Source: Cannabis sativa (taxonomy: Eukaryota > Streptophyta > Magnoliopsida > Rosales > Cannabaceae). From it: a DNA stretch of 64,000 nucleotides. Made by a program: the position numbers and the translations under genes. Of this stretch, positions 23,582 through 35,844 are shown piece after piece. The stretch is taken from the NCBI RefSeq assembly GCF_029168945.1, contig NC_083604.1, positions 44,325,686-44,389,685 on the forward strand, read 5' to 3'. Below the pieces are notes generated by a model. It was not told the DNA's origin and ran no database searches. It saw nothing but the letters and a program-made list of their open reading frames with translations. The number at the start of each line of letters is the position of its first letter. Position 1 is the first letter of the stretch.

Positions 23582-24510
23582 CTTCCTTCCTTGAGTTCAG
23601 CATGTTAGACCAAGAAGTGCCTGCAAAGACGGTGGATGTAGGCTTGAGTAAGTCAATTCAAAATAATGGGGTTAGTAGAAATAATCTATCAAGCGTTAGG
23701 TAGTCTTTCTTCCCAAATGGATGGCCCCTCAATACACGGTCGTCCTACCAAACCACCACGCTTCTCTTTTAGCAACAGATCATTCAAATAAGACTGACTT
23801 TCACAGAGTACAGAGACTCGCATACGATACACATAAACTTAAGTCAACCCTTAATATTTTTACGATAAGCATGAAGTTGTATATATAGAGCAAGAGCAAC
23901 AAACTACTTACTGAGTGATGGATGTGGATGTTGTTTGGGAGGGCTCGAGTACATCATGTCCGGTTACGTAGCTAACCCTGACTTGACTAACAGAGTTGTG
24001 CTTGGAAAAAAGTGAGTTAAGTTAAGATGTAAAACCTCTGGTGCAAAGAGTGAAAATTTTAAACTTAAAAGGGAATGAGGATGCTTTGAATATTTAGTAC
24101 GTGCTAAGTGGTGTTCCTTCCACGCAAATCAAACGGCCCAGATCATTCACCAAGATTGCATCTCAGGATTTGATGGATGGTGAATTGGGAAGGTTGTATC
24201 AGCCCAAAAGCTTAACATCAATTATGGTATGTCTTGTGAAAATTTCTTATTAAATGAGGGCTCCGCTCAATCACCTTACTGCCAAATTAACGTCTCCTAA
24301 GACACGCATCGAACACGCGCGTACTGCCAGAAGTTGCATTTATAGTACTGCCTTTTTACCATATTAATGATATTCACTATTAGTGACGTATCAGCTGACG
24401 ACCACTCACGTGACATAATTCGATTTCAAGTGACGCCACGTGTTAGGGACCAATCATGAGAAAATAGGGAAACATTACAAAGCTCTCGGAACACGGGGTG
24501 CTCCAGAAGC
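23582..24510. other. Continuation of the interrupted old element; no intact gene
   Basis: Pre-insertion continuation of the sequence left of 21,691. Short frames only, none recognisable. It ends in a purine-rich stretch (AAGCTTGGGGACAA, about 24,508-24,521) that resembles the polypurine tract of large plant Ty3/Gypsy elements. Confidence 0.35.
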
Positions 24511-24519
24511 TTGGGGACA

Positions 24520-25281
24520 AATTTATGCAAGCATGACTCGTGGAATTCAGCAAAAGAAGTCAAGCTAATCTGCAGTTAATTAGTGCCCACGGTTCTAGCT
24601 TCCATGAAGGGCTTCCGTGAAAATTACTCCCACCACAAGGCAGGAGCACATGAAGGATTCATGTGCATACCCCGAGCAAAAGGGAAGGTGTCACTTTTGG
24701 GAAGGAAATGCCTATAGAAGCCAAGGCGCTCTCCTAGTTTACAGTGGAAAGGCTTAGGACAGATTTTTCTTCGAATACGGTGTCGCGGGAGGCCACCACA
24801 CGTACCTGTCAGATCACAGGAGTGATGACAATGCTTTTCAGGTACGACGTTAGTTTTTGTCCCCCACCCCCCGCCATGTCAGGTCATATTACAAGGCATG
24901 CGCACCCTCGTGCCTGCCCATTATCCAATAGCCATGTGAGGGGATGATTCGAAAAGGAAAGACCTTTGAGTGACACGTAGGGGATATTTGGACAGTACTC
25001 CTCATACCTTTGTGCACTGCACACTGGAATTGTCACCTACCAAATTAACAGTCAGATCTCTGGCAGAAGGGCTGGTCCTAAAGGCATGTTGATCAAGAAA
25101 CCACTTATAAATACCCATATATATCATGACCAAGGGAAAGTAACTTCTTCAACCTACAAAACTTCTGCTAAAAATTCCTATTAACTTCTTCTTCTTTAGA
25201 GAGGAATGAGAGAAATAGAGAGGGCATGTCCAGACCGTATACACTTGTAATATGCAATGCTTGCCTACAAGGCTAAAAAAT
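24520..25281 (+). repeat. LTR-like segment interrupted by the CACTA element
   Basis: After a polypurine-like stretch the sequence becomes GC-richer. It has a TATA-like box CTTATAAATACCC (about 25,102-25,114) and a CT/GA-rich leader (25,150-25,230), then continues across the CACTA insertion into 30,448-30,560 (ACCACGTAAAACTATG ... ATCTCGATAAACAG), an LTR-end-like tail. The exact ends and a partner LTR were not found. Confidence 0.35.
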
Positions 25282-25300
25282 CACTACTACAACATGGGGC

Positions 25301-25363
25301 TTTAGCTTCCCCTTTTTATTAGCTTCCCTTTTTTCAACCTATTTTATAAAAGGGGAAGCTAAA
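25301..25363. repeat. 5' subterminal hairpin of the CACTA element
   Basis: TTTAGCTTCCCCTTTT (25,301-25,316) is the inverse complement of AAAAGGGGAAGCTAAA (about 25,348-25,363), a stem of at least 16 bp with a 31-base loop. The loop repeats the left arm once more as AGCTTCCCTTTT (25,321). Such hairpins near CACTA ends may relate to transposase binding or small-RNA production; that is inference. Confidence 0.75.
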
Positions 25364-26430
25364 GGGTGTGAAAACACCCACCTAATTTGAAGTTGACATT
25401 TAGAGGCGGTTTTTTGGTAAAAACCGTAGGTATATATATTAATAAACCTATTCCGTCGGTTAGAAATTGGGAAATTTTAAGGGTTTAACAAAAAAACCCT
25501 TATATCGTCTTCTTCTTCCCCACGATAACAACAGCCACAACAGACCCCTGAAAACCCACGAAACCCTCGCCAACCACCACTAAAATCCACCCTATCTCCC
25601 TCATTTCTTCACCATTTCATCCCATTTTTGTCTTAAAATTTTCTATTTTCAATATCTAATCCCATACACTAAAAAGTTTTGTTTTTCCACCCATTTGCAA
25701 TTTACCCAAACCTATTTTAAAAAAAAAGGTGGTGTTATAACTCTGGCCACCGATTTTAGCGCAGAAAACGTTGAATCCCAACAACCATTAAGGTATAAAT
25801 ATGCTTTCTATTCATTTTATTAATGTACATTTGTATTATTTCATTTTTGTAAATTTTTTTTGGGATTTTTTTTTTATTTTTTTTAATATTATATTGTGTG
25901 TGTGCTATAGGTGGGCGGATTTTTGTCGCAATTTATCGTCAGATTTCATTTATAAGGTAAATATTTGTTAACTTGGTATATAATATATATGTATATATTT
26001 TGTATTTTATTATTGAATATGTGTTTACATATATTGTGTGTGTATATATTGTGTATATACTATTTGTGTATTTTGTGTAATTGTATTGTATATGTATTTG
26101 TTGTGAATGAGAATGGGGTAGTAGGGATTAAATTAGTTTAGAATTAACGTTTTTAAAAATATGTTAGTGTGATATATAATTGATTATATATGTATATGTT
26201 ATTTTTTTTTCAAAAATTAACTATAGAATTTATTAACTAGTAATTTGTTACATTTTTTATTAACTAGTAAGTAATTTAATAATTAAAATTCTAATTTGGT
26301 TGTATATTGCATTATATTATAGGTTGTGAGCTAATATTTGAGGTTCGATATATTTCAGTGTTGATCGGATTTAGAATAGGTATATCCATTCGCTAACTTT
26401 TTGTTATTATAATTAATTCTCAATGCATGC

Positions 26431-26515
26431 TTAGTTGAGTTTGAATATCTTTAATATTCATCCGTAGTGAAGTAGGTTCTGCGAATACATGTACTGCGGT
26501 CGGATGGGTGGAGAA
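26431..26515 (+). repeat. Intronic repeat within the CACTA element (copy 1)
   Basis: About 80 bp starting TTAGTTGAGTTTGAATATC, with the phrase GAAGTAGGTTCTGCGAATA, is repeated at 28,491-28,575. Both copies lie between coding segments and begin with the small inverted repeat GAATAT/ATATTC. A further shared phrase, GCTGCCGAAATTT, follows each copy at different distances (about 26,542 and 28,652). Confidence 0.75.
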
Positions 26516-26702
26516 ATTTTGTATTGTTTATGTTATTTTGCTGCCGAAATTTTGGTAGAATTAGTAACTTGATATAATGCTTACTTTATATTGTGTTTGT
26601 TTATGGTGAATACAGAATGTTTGTTTATGCATTTAATATTTCGTATAGATTACTTGTTATATGTATAGCTAACTTTAAATTTTGTTTGTTAATGGTTTAG
26701 AT

Positions 26703-29700
26703 ATGGCCAACTCGGGTTCAGGATCAGATTCAGACCCAGAGGCAGAGTGTCCTAGGCCGAAGCCTACACGAGGAGCTACTCAAATGAATGAAATATCCAA
26801 GCTAATGGATCAAGGCAAAAGAGTGGCCCTCGAGGTGAATGACAAAGGACAATACTGCAGCAAAAGCTACTCCAAGCTCGCATCGACTTTAGGAGTTAGA
26901 TGTCGTCAAACGATAGGGTTGTCCTATAAAAAAGGGAAAGAAGTCAACCATACACTGAAAAATAAAGTTTGGACAGATATATAGGTAAAAAGTTATTTGT
27001 TAGAATTTTAATTTGTTTTTGATTAATTCAGATGCTAACTCTAATCGTGTTTGTTTTCCTTCAAACTAGACGGGTTTTATTGTGTCAGATTCCTTCAAAC
27101 ATGATTGTCTGATCCTTGCTGGGAAGTTAATGAAAGACTTCAAGAATAGGATGACAAAAGAAATTATAATGCCCACAATGGAAGAGAAAGGATGTCCAAT
27201 GACTGGCACAAGTCCCTGAAAAGCATCCCGAAATCGACCTTACTCATTCGTTGAAATTTGTTGAAAGTCGACTAACTCTTGAATTTCAGGTACACTAATT
27301 ATATTTGTACTAAGATAAACTCTTAAATACAAGTACATATATCTAATGTATTTTTTTTGGAATTGTAGGCATTGAGTAAGGTGCAAAGGGAACGTTCCTC
27401 AAAAATATAATCCAAACATCGAAGTGGTCGGAGTGGAATGGTGAACATCCGGGAAGTTGTGGTAAGTAATGCTTGAATTCTAATAATATGCTTTAAAATG
27501 TAATTTGTACTCATTTATTTGTTATAAAATAATGTAGAAGAAGGATCTCGACGTTCAAGATCCCCCATGCCACCCTGTCTGGATCAAATCTCGAACCAAG
27601 AGAATAAAACTTGTCACTGATTATGATAAGGAAATTGCTGATAAGATAGTAAGTATATATTAATCCCTAATTGAGTTCTACTAATGAGTTAGTATATATA
27701 ATTCACATATTAATTGCTTGAATATATGCGTGCATTAGGCTCAATTAGAGGAGCAGCTTACTCAGGGACAAATTCAAGTCCAGGGCAAAAATGATATCCT
27801 GACGCAGGCGCTCGGGACACCAGAGCATCCTGGACGTGTCAGGGCTGCTGGGTATGCTAGTACTTAAAATGTTGTTTCTTTAGTTTTACAAAAAAATCGT
27901 AGCTAATTTGCATTTTATGATTTACAGGTTCCTGACCAGGGCATCTAAACTGTTCGGCAGGAAGCAAAGGGAAGTGTCTGATGTTGTGGCTCGGCAACAG
28001 AAGGAGATTAAAAAATTAAAAGCCGAACTCCAATCCCTTAAATAGAAGAAAAACACTGTCGAACAAGAGGAAGAAGGAGAGGTGGCTGGTGAGGCGTATG
28101 TTCCACAACCATACGCTCATGAGGATGAGGGTCCACCACAAACCTATGCTGCGGAGTTTGTTTCCCTCAACGAGCTAGCTCTCCTGTGCAATTTCGATGA
28201 CCATTCGACCCTTGATCAGCAAGTATATCTCTACTCAGACAACATCGATAATATTGTGGCCCGAGCGTATCTGTACGAGCATGTTAGTAAAATCACTGTT
28301 CACTGCACGGACTACGATGATTCACATGCCTAAGTTCTAATTTCGAAAATGCTGTAAGAGGATGCTGAAATCCCAATCTCAATTGAAGGGTGCAGATATG
28401 TTAGGGACGTACCAAACATGTTCCTTCCTTGGCCTAAACACTTAATTGTAACATTCGAGGTAACTTCTCTTATAAATTAATTATTAATGATTAGTGGAGT
28501 TTGAATATCTTCAATATTCAACCATAGCGAAGTAGGTTCTGCGAATATATGTGCTGCAGTGGGATTGATGAACAAACTACTGTCATATCTGTGTTATTTG
28601 TCATTATACAGGCATGTTTAAAATTTTTGGGGGCATTCAATTACAGCCGTTATGCTGCCGAAATTTCTGTAGAATTTAGATCAAATTCGATATATTATGT
28701 TCTGTTTTATTTAGGGTCCACTCGCTCAAGCGCCTTCAAGACGTGATGCGTCGAAGGGGAAAACTTCCATGCTTTCTCCACAAGGCGGTCATGCACGGGA
28801 AGATGAATTATTCTCGCAAAAGATCATGGACAGGATTCCTAAATCGCTAAAATAGATGGTTGTTGAATTCCTGAACCTCAAAAATAAACGTGATATAATC
28901 ACAATTCCTGTACCCCGAGGATTCATAGCATAGCATACCCAGATCACGTTATTTGGAGAGGATTTGCAGCAGGTTGCATTGTGTGACTTCATCGGCAACC
29001 AGGGAATGCTGTTTGGAATGATGTATACTCTTCTTTAATCTAATTAATCTTATATATTAAATTCTAGTCAAATTATTATAAGACACTAATATTTAACAAT
29101 TTTTTTAGCAGGTACATCTGGAAGAGCATCAACGGTATGAGAAATTTTTTCAAGTTTTACGACCTAGAGCTTCTCGCAGTGAATGTTATAAACGATGAAG
29201 AGAAGAGTCAGTCTTTTGACAATGCGGGAAGACGATTGGCTGCTTGGTTATCATCGATGAATAACAACCACCAGATGTTCTTTATTCCTTGGAATATCGG
29301 GTAAACACTATTTAATTCTTTAGTGCTAATTGTTCATTTCTGTATTATGACTTCAAATTATTTTTATACTATCTTACTTATATTCCAATATAATTTTCTA
29401 GTACGCATTGGATGTTAGAGGTCGTTACGCCAAAGAAAATTATCCATTTAGACCCTATTCGTGGCCGCCAAGTTCCTGAACAAATTACTCAATTATTGGG
29501 AAAGTAATAATTTAATGACTTTTTATGTAACAAATTTTAATTAACTAATGAATTGAAATGCTAATATAATTTTTCAAACAAGGCATTCAGATATGTAGGG
29601 GAAACACATGAGTATCTTGTCCCGTGGCAAGGAATTTCACTAGCAAATTGTCTAAGAAACCTAAAAACCAAGAATGTGGTTTTTATATTTTGAAATACAT

Positions 29701-29940
29701 GACTGACATCGTCGCACGTGCGAACCCAAACTGTTACATACAAGATCAAAAACCTGTAAGTTTTAATTATTGATTATAGTATTTATTATAATAACAAATA
29801 ATACACATATATATAAACTGATATAAATTTTTACTTTTTTTTAACAATTTGGAGATAAGCGGTAATACAATCCAAAAATTGAATTGTTACAGCGATAGTG
29901 GATAGAACGGTTGATGGCGGGGATTCACGATGACGATTGA
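26703..29940 (+). pseudogene. Broken CACTA accessory gene: Transposase_24 region plus Ulp1 (C48) protease domain
   Basis: Many plant CACTA elements carry a second gene with a Transposase_24-like region and a C-terminal Ulp1/SENP-type cysteine protease. Coding pieces, in order: MANSGSGSDSDPEAECPRPK from 26,703; TGFIVSDSFKHDC at about 27,070; PEKHPEIDLTHSLKF at about 27,218; VWIKSRTKRIK and DILTQALGTPEHPGRVR (27,540-27,850), the Transposase_24 signature; a coiled-coil piece ending at 28,042; and 28,082-28,333. The Ulp1 domain lies at 29,110-29,760, with catalytic-type residues in THWML (His), HLDPI (Asp) and ECGFY (Cys). It ends near 29,940. GT/AG boundaries separate the pieces. Damage: in-frame stops after WTDI (26,982), after TGTSP (27,217), at 28,043, 28,852 and 28,930, and a frameshift near 29,670 between the His/Asp and Cys parts. 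It is not functional as read. Confidence 0.8.
28491..28575 (+). repeat. Intronic repeat within the CACTA element (copy 2)
   Basis: Second copy of 26,431-26,515, starting TTAGTGGAGTTTGAATATC. It differs at roughly one base in eight. The downstream shared phrase is about 60 bases further away here, so one copy has gained or lost sequence. Confidence 0.75.
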
Positions 29941-30239
29941 TGCTGAAAGGTCCAAGAATTTTTCTTCCCTAGGTTATTTTTTTAGGTTAACTTGTAGTTA
30001 GATTTATTAACTTGTTAATACTTGGACTAATTTTACAATATTTGTGTAATATTTAATTACTTTTATGAAATAAAATTATGTATTTTAGCCAATTCTAAAA
30101 TTAATTTAAACAATATTTAATTTACCTTTTAAAAAAATAAATATGTAATTTAAATTAAATAAAATAATATATAAATAAATAAATATATAATTTAAATAAA
30201 TTATATAAAATTAAAAAAATTGAAATTTGGGTATATATG

Positions 30240-30311
30240 GCGTTGGTTATTAGCTAGGAACAGACGCCATATATACCCCTATGGCGTCAGTTCCTAGCTA
30301 ATAACCGACGC
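30240..30311. repeat. 72-nt hairpin near the 3' end of the CACTA element
   Basis: The left arm at 30,240-30,261 and right arm at 30,290-30,311 are inverse complements at 21 of 22 positions. The loop holds a second perfect 8-bp stem, GACGCCAT (30,263-30,270) with ATGGCGTC (30,281-30,288). A third related phrase, AGGGGTATATATGTCGTC, follows at about 30,315. The sequence is GC-richer than its surroundings. Confidence 0.85.
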
Positions 30312-30447
30312 GATAGGGGTATATATGTCGTCAGTTAAATTAAATCATATAGCGTCACCGTGATCAGTGTCGGTAGTGAATTTTGCCAAAACTGACATTG
30401 AAAGCCTTAAAAAACTGCCTCTAAAGGTAGTTTTTGTAGTAGTGAAT

Positions 30448-32639
30448 AGATTCGTGCACTAAGAATAATTAATGCCTAAACCACGTAAAACTATGTATCT
30501 ACTATTTATGTAAATAATCGGTCTTTAAAAATCTCGATAAACAGTCTTAAATATTTTTTCTAGCTTCTGCCTTGTACGTATATATATATATATATGAATA
30601 TGAGAATAAATATATAAGATTAAGAATATAAATAAACTATAATAACAAAGAAAGTAAAATTAAAAGGGTTCTTGAAAATTATTTCAGCTAAATAAGTATA
30701 TATAAATATATATTTAGTGTATCCTGTCTTTAAAGAATTCAAAAACTTAAACAAATAAAATTTATATGGGGTAAATTCTCGTGCTAATAACATCTTATAG
30801 AATAATATAGAATAGATAAAGAAATAGAAGAAGATAGAAGACAAAGAGAATAATAGAATGAAAGAATGAATGAGATTTTTCTCAGTTATTTATTCTAATA
30901 AGATAAATTTCTATTTATACAACAATAAAACTAAAATAATAAGAAATTAAATCAATATAATAAATAAAAATATAATCAAATATTTATTGTGGTAATTAAT
31001 GTTTTGATTTGGACATCTATCATAAATAATATTTTATAACATTTGTAAATTTTATGTGAAAAATGTGGTTGTGATTCTTATGTGTAAAAAGTGTGGTTGT
31101 GATTTTTATGTGTAAAAAGTGTTTGTAATAGCCATTCTCAAATAATAATAATAAAAAAAAGGATACAAAGCTATCAGAAGAAATCTCGGTGGGTTTCCAA
31201 AAGAAGCCCGGTCATAAATGCAATACCATTAAGATCAATATAAAATATATATCACCAAAATGAAAGAAGTGCAACTTTATTATAATTTAGAGCAAATAAT
31301 CGTGATTGTAAGATATTTTATTTATATAAGTAGTCAATAGATGCGTTTAGCATAAAAAAGTAATATTATCGAATTAAAAATATTAGTTTGTATTGCATGT
31401 ATATTGCTTTACGAAAAAAGAAAAAGAAACATTAGTTTGTAAATTTTGAGAGGAGTATAGGCTGTGTAACTACTAATAGATGCTTTGTGTATTAAGGCAT
31501 GATAGTGTTGAGTCTGTTCACTGCTGTCCATTCATCGTTCTGCGTGTCAAAATCTGGTCAAACAAAATATAATAAGAGGAACTTCAATTATTCGGTGCAA
31601 TCTTTAAATCGCTTTTCGTTTTAGCATAACCTATCTTATTACTTTTCTATTATTATACAATGATCTCCATTATAATTATTTAGAGCATTAGGTAAATTTT
31701 AAGAAAATTCTTATAGTTTTGAAATCGGTTTTTAAACAATCTGATATATATGCATAGAATAACAAAGACGAGTGATATTTCAAATTTTACAGAGTGATGT
31801 GACATCTAATAAAGTGACATGTAGAGAATACTCTGAAACATGGATGCATGGTATTTCCTTCAATATATTGTTCTGGGTGATATATATCCAACAATGTATG
31901 AAACATTCAAACTGGTTAAATGTTACTGTCGCGAGTACTTTGCGCATAGTAAATGCGTAGTGTTAATCGTCCAAATTTCTTTCATTTGATAAGATTTGAA
32001 GAGATCATGTAATAATTTTTTATTATCAAATAAATGGAAGTTATTTTAGTAACAACAAATTCCTATCAATAAATGAATAAAGCGATTAATTACCGTTCAA
32101 ATTATGACAAATTTATATATCATGGCTTGCAAAATTTTAGGTATTTATTTTTAAAAGTCATGAAACTACCTACAAGTGTACTAAAAGGTCCGTCGAGGAA
32201 CCAAGTTCGAGCAGACAATTATTGAGCACTCAAGTTAATTAGCAAGTGACCAAGAGTCTAACAGCCTGCTCGGTCATTTGGGGGCAACTACAATTGTAAG
32301 TGGACATGGAAAATACTTGAGCAATTTTTTAAAATATGAAAATCTAAGTATATATGCTCCGAATAGACATAAAAAGGCTAGATTAAAGCCCAGGATTAAA
32401 GGTCGCATGGTTAGCCATGTGTCAACAAGAAAAGTAAACCAAGTTAAAATGTCGCTCTATCGGCATAGTGTAATAAAATAAAGGTCTGTAGGTCGAAAAA
32501 CGTATTAAAAGAAAAAATAGGTCATTATATAAAGGATGAGAATTAGTCCATTGGAGTTGCCAAGTTTAGGTCTTTTGTGGTCGCAACGTCGTCTTGATCA
32601 GTGACCGAGAAGTTTTATCAGAAAGTTGACCAGTTTTCT
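30448..32639. other. AT-rich DNA without a gene; LTR-like pieces
   Basis: No coding frame. A TA microsatellite is at 30,579-30,595. From about 31,790 to 31,970 the sequence resembles 59,530-59,760. A polypurine-like ATTTGGGGGCAACTA (about 32,276) is followed by a TATA-like TTATATAAAGG (about 32,525). This may be the 3' end of the old element whose pseudogene begins at 32,640. Confidence 0.35.
31790..31970. repeat. Possible terminal repeat of an old element (copy 1)
   Basis: Diverged similarity to 59,530-59,760 in the same orientation. Shared phrases include GATGTG..(A)TC(T/C)A, GTGACA(T/C)GT(A/G)GAGA, TGGATG(C/A)ATGGTATTT and GGTTAAAT(G/A)TTA. The two copies flank the pseudogene pieces at 32.6-33.8 and 57.1-58.6 kb, as LTRs would. 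Ends are not defined. Confidence 0.4.
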
Positions 32640-33845
32640 TTGTCCTAGGTACCTTAACTTACTCCTCAACCTTCATCTCCTTGCACTATTACAACAAGGA
32701 ATCACAACAGTTCTCATCCATGTAATTAAAATTGGCTTCGGGGTTGGCCTTTCAAAAGTCAAAAAAGAGCTCCATGCCGATCTCTGATTACATCTCAAGG
32801 TCATTGGCATGACCTTTAATTTCCTCATCCAAGGCTTCCTCCTTGGCCACTGTGGGTATTTTTCCTTGGCTACTTTCGAAGTCCAGTCTTCGACAATCTG
32901 CTCCAAGTCCTTGACCTTCTGCTCTAAATTCTGAATGAGTGTCCGTAGAGTAGCCCTCTCCTCAACTAGCTTGTTAACCCGCCAAGTCTCAACCTCGAAG
33001 TCAGCCTTTAATTTGTCTACCTAAGGCGCATCAAATAGTTGGTTTTCCAATCCTTTAATATTCTTAAAAAACTCAAACAACTTCTTGTTGACTTTGCCAA
33101 TGGCAGTTTCCTTGTCTTTAACTTGGCCTTAAACTTTTTCCAGTTTGGCCTTATCCATAGTGGATTGGGCAGCTACAACTTTTGTCTGAGAGTACAAATA
33201 GTCGAGCTATAGATTCACCTAAAAGAATATAAATAAGTAATAAGATTTACATGGTATAGTCTAAACTAAAGGTAAGTAGAATTGATAAGAAAAGCATTAC
33301 CTTAGTATGCTCTTTCAGATGGGCGAGGCTAGGAGATTTATGGGCATCATATCTGACCCCTTCTACTTCTTATTTAGCTTAGAGTGGACACAATCCTGAT
33401 ACAAGCTAATCATGTCATTTGCCTTTTTCATCTCAGAAGTAATAGGCATAGGTGTTTTCTAATTTGTTTTACGGATCAAAGGAGCGGGAGGAGGCTTTAA
33501 GCTCTTCTTTGTAGGGGGTTGAACAACAACCACAGGAGCAGAGACGTTAGTAACAATAACCTCATCTCCAACGACCAAAGGAGCTGGGGGCGGAGCCAAG
33601 GGAAGTTTCTGCTTGGACTGACCCTTATTGTCTTTCTTTTGAACCTTTGCCAGAATCTCCTACCCAAAAGGTCCACCGACCTTCCTTTTCAACATGGAAT
33701 TAAGATTGGACAACATAGCTGCACAAAAAAAGTGACTTAGTTAGTTTTCACAAAAATATATAGCAAAAGGCAAGGTAAAATTCTCAAAAAGTATACCCTA
33801 GATCTCCGGGGGAGCAACTTCTCAGACTAATATTGAATGGGCTCG
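32640..33845 (-). pseudogene. Gag-like pseudogene, 3' part (coiled coil)
   Basis: The minus strand encodes a broken coiled-coil protein: KETAIGKVNKKLFEFFKNIK (about 33,100), then VNKLVEERATLRTLIQNLEQ (about 32,950) and DLEQIVEDWTSKVAKEKY. After a frameshift it continues with MELFFDF..KANPEANFNYMDE (about 32,700-32,780). The last stretch resembles the segment after the coiled coil in plant proteins annotated as 'putative gypsy-type transposase' (gag-like proteins of large Ty3 elements). Stops and frameshifts are frequent. The upstream part is at 57,063-58,640 on the far side of the 23-kb insertion. The two halves are adjacent if the insertion is removed; GCTCG/GCTCC marks the join. Confidence 0.45.
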
Positions 33846-35436
33846 TATTGGGTTTTGTGGCCTAAATAAAACTCAGTTCAAAATAATAAGATTTACTAAT
33901 TAATAAAGATCAGAAATTATTTTATATTGCTGGGTTCACAAGATTTATTTCATGATTATATTTAATGTATAAATTCTATTAAGTCCAGAACATATATATT
34001 TATTCATGATTACAGTGTCGTTAGCATAGTGGAATATAATCATGATTATATGTTCAAAAATTTAATTTCCATGATTTGTCAGTTCACTGGATTTAGACTG
34101 GCATGATAATCGGCGATAAGGTATACTTACACCTTGAATAAGTGTTATGTCCTTTCCAGAGCACTGGCAAAGTTCACCAGTATCGGATGTATGGAGTATA
34201 CATGGGAAGGGACCGATATTGATTGTGGATAAGATATCATAAACTTACCGTCATATCTTTCTAAGTCAATATAATTGGTTGATCTCAGGTCTATGGATCT
34301 TAATCTTTATATGGTTAAGTTTAGCTTAGTTGTATTATTTATGTTCTTCAAGTTGTTTGTGGAAGCTAACCAATAGTTCTTGTAGATATTTATATCTTGG
34401 GAAGATGGTTGTGCAACTGAGTGGGAGCGCTAATTATAGTTATGGAATCTATAGCTTCTATAAGTATTTAGAAGTGAAATGATGATTTCCTTCGAGTTTG
34501 GCTGAATAGAGATAAATGATTGAGATCCCATTTTACTAATTATATTAGTTAACTCAAATATCATTTATAGGTAGCTAAGTGTTTTAAGGATAAGATACAT
34601 TGAAGGGTAGAACGATAAATTTGTCCCTTTTCGATGTAGATCATCTATTGAGGATCTTTGACTATTAGGATTGTAATAATGGATAATGATAACGTATTTA
34701 TATCGTAGTACATATAGAGCATTCTATATAATTGAGAGTGTATTCAATTCCGAATCTATAGTGGCGCAAAGTGGAATTAATAAGTATAAGGAATTTACTC
34801 GATAAATTCTAGATCTACTTATTAAAAGCTAGGTTATATAGGCACATTGTCCCTTTACTGGTTGAGATAATGCTGCTTGCAGACTCAACTAATGAATTTT
34901 AATAAATCAATTATAATTCTAAAATTAGACTATGTCTTATTTATGAATTTTCACTAAGCAAGGGCTCAATTGTGAAAAAAAGAGGTTTTGAGGTTAATTT
35001 ATTAATTAAGAGACTTTGTATGGTGTAATTAATATAAAATATAAATGGTAATTCTATATGATAATTAATTATAACTATTAAATAAATATTTTTGACATTT
35101 ATAGGATTGAATTGGAAAATATTGTAGTATTGATAGAAGAATAAGTGGTTGAAATAAAGTGGAAAAATTGTAACTAGAGAATGGTCCACTTTATGACCGT
35201 CCTTAGTGTGTAATTTTACCCAATATTTTATTCTTTTTTAATCTATATAATTCAACCCTAAGCCCTAGTTTAAACACTATAAAAGGAACATGATGCTCTC
35301 ATCTCATCCACTTGATTATTCAACCTGCCAGAATCTAGTTTCTAACTTTGTCAAACAACTAGTAGATGAGAGACACCTTCTATACAGTTTTCAAGCCTCC
35401 TTCATTATTCTTCATACTCGAACCCATTCAGATAGA

Positions 35437-35754
35437 TGTTGGAATTATTTTAGTAGGATCTAGATTTACTAACAAGTATGTTATTAACATCCTAAATATG
35501 AACTTCTAAAACGATATGAAATAAACACATATAAAGTATCAGGAACCTTACAGTGGTAGCAGCAGAATATAATGTCTCCTTCCACTCAGATCTCTAACCC
35601 TTGTATCCTTTCTGTAGCAGAGTATCACCAAGATATGAGTCCAAATCTCCTTCTCTTGAAGCTAGATTCTTCACAGCCTTACACATTATGATTGAGTACA
35701 ACTTGATGTGTGTGGGCACTCACTCTTTCACTATAAGCTTCGGTTTTGAAGAGA

Positions 35755-35844
<90 letters not shown>

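Larger units (their letters stand above)
25282..30444 (+). mobile_element. CACTA (En/Spm-type) DNA transposon, 5.16 kb, non-autonomous
   Basis: The ends are CACTACTACAAC (25,282) and, in inverse orientation, TTTTTGTAGTAGTG (to 30,444). The 3-bp target duplication AAT is at 25,279-25,281 and 30,445-30,447. Subterminal inverted similarity: TTTAGAGGCGGTTTTTT (25,399-25,415) against AAAAAACTGCCTCTAAA (30,409-30,425). Long hairpins lie close to both ends (25,301-25,363 and 30,240-30,311). The only coding content is a broken Transposase_24/Ulp1 gene. No TnpD-type transposase (Transposase_21) is recognisable, so movement would need a transposase in trans. The element sits inside an LTR-like segment. 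Confidence 0.92.

Noticed and set aside
24744..24947. 67-residue plus-strand frame
   Set aside because: It is inside an LTR-like segment, short, with no recognisable features and not conserved elsewhere in the window.
30579..30595. TA repeat as a possible insertion-site signal
   Set aside because: It is a simple microsatellite with no associated element ends.
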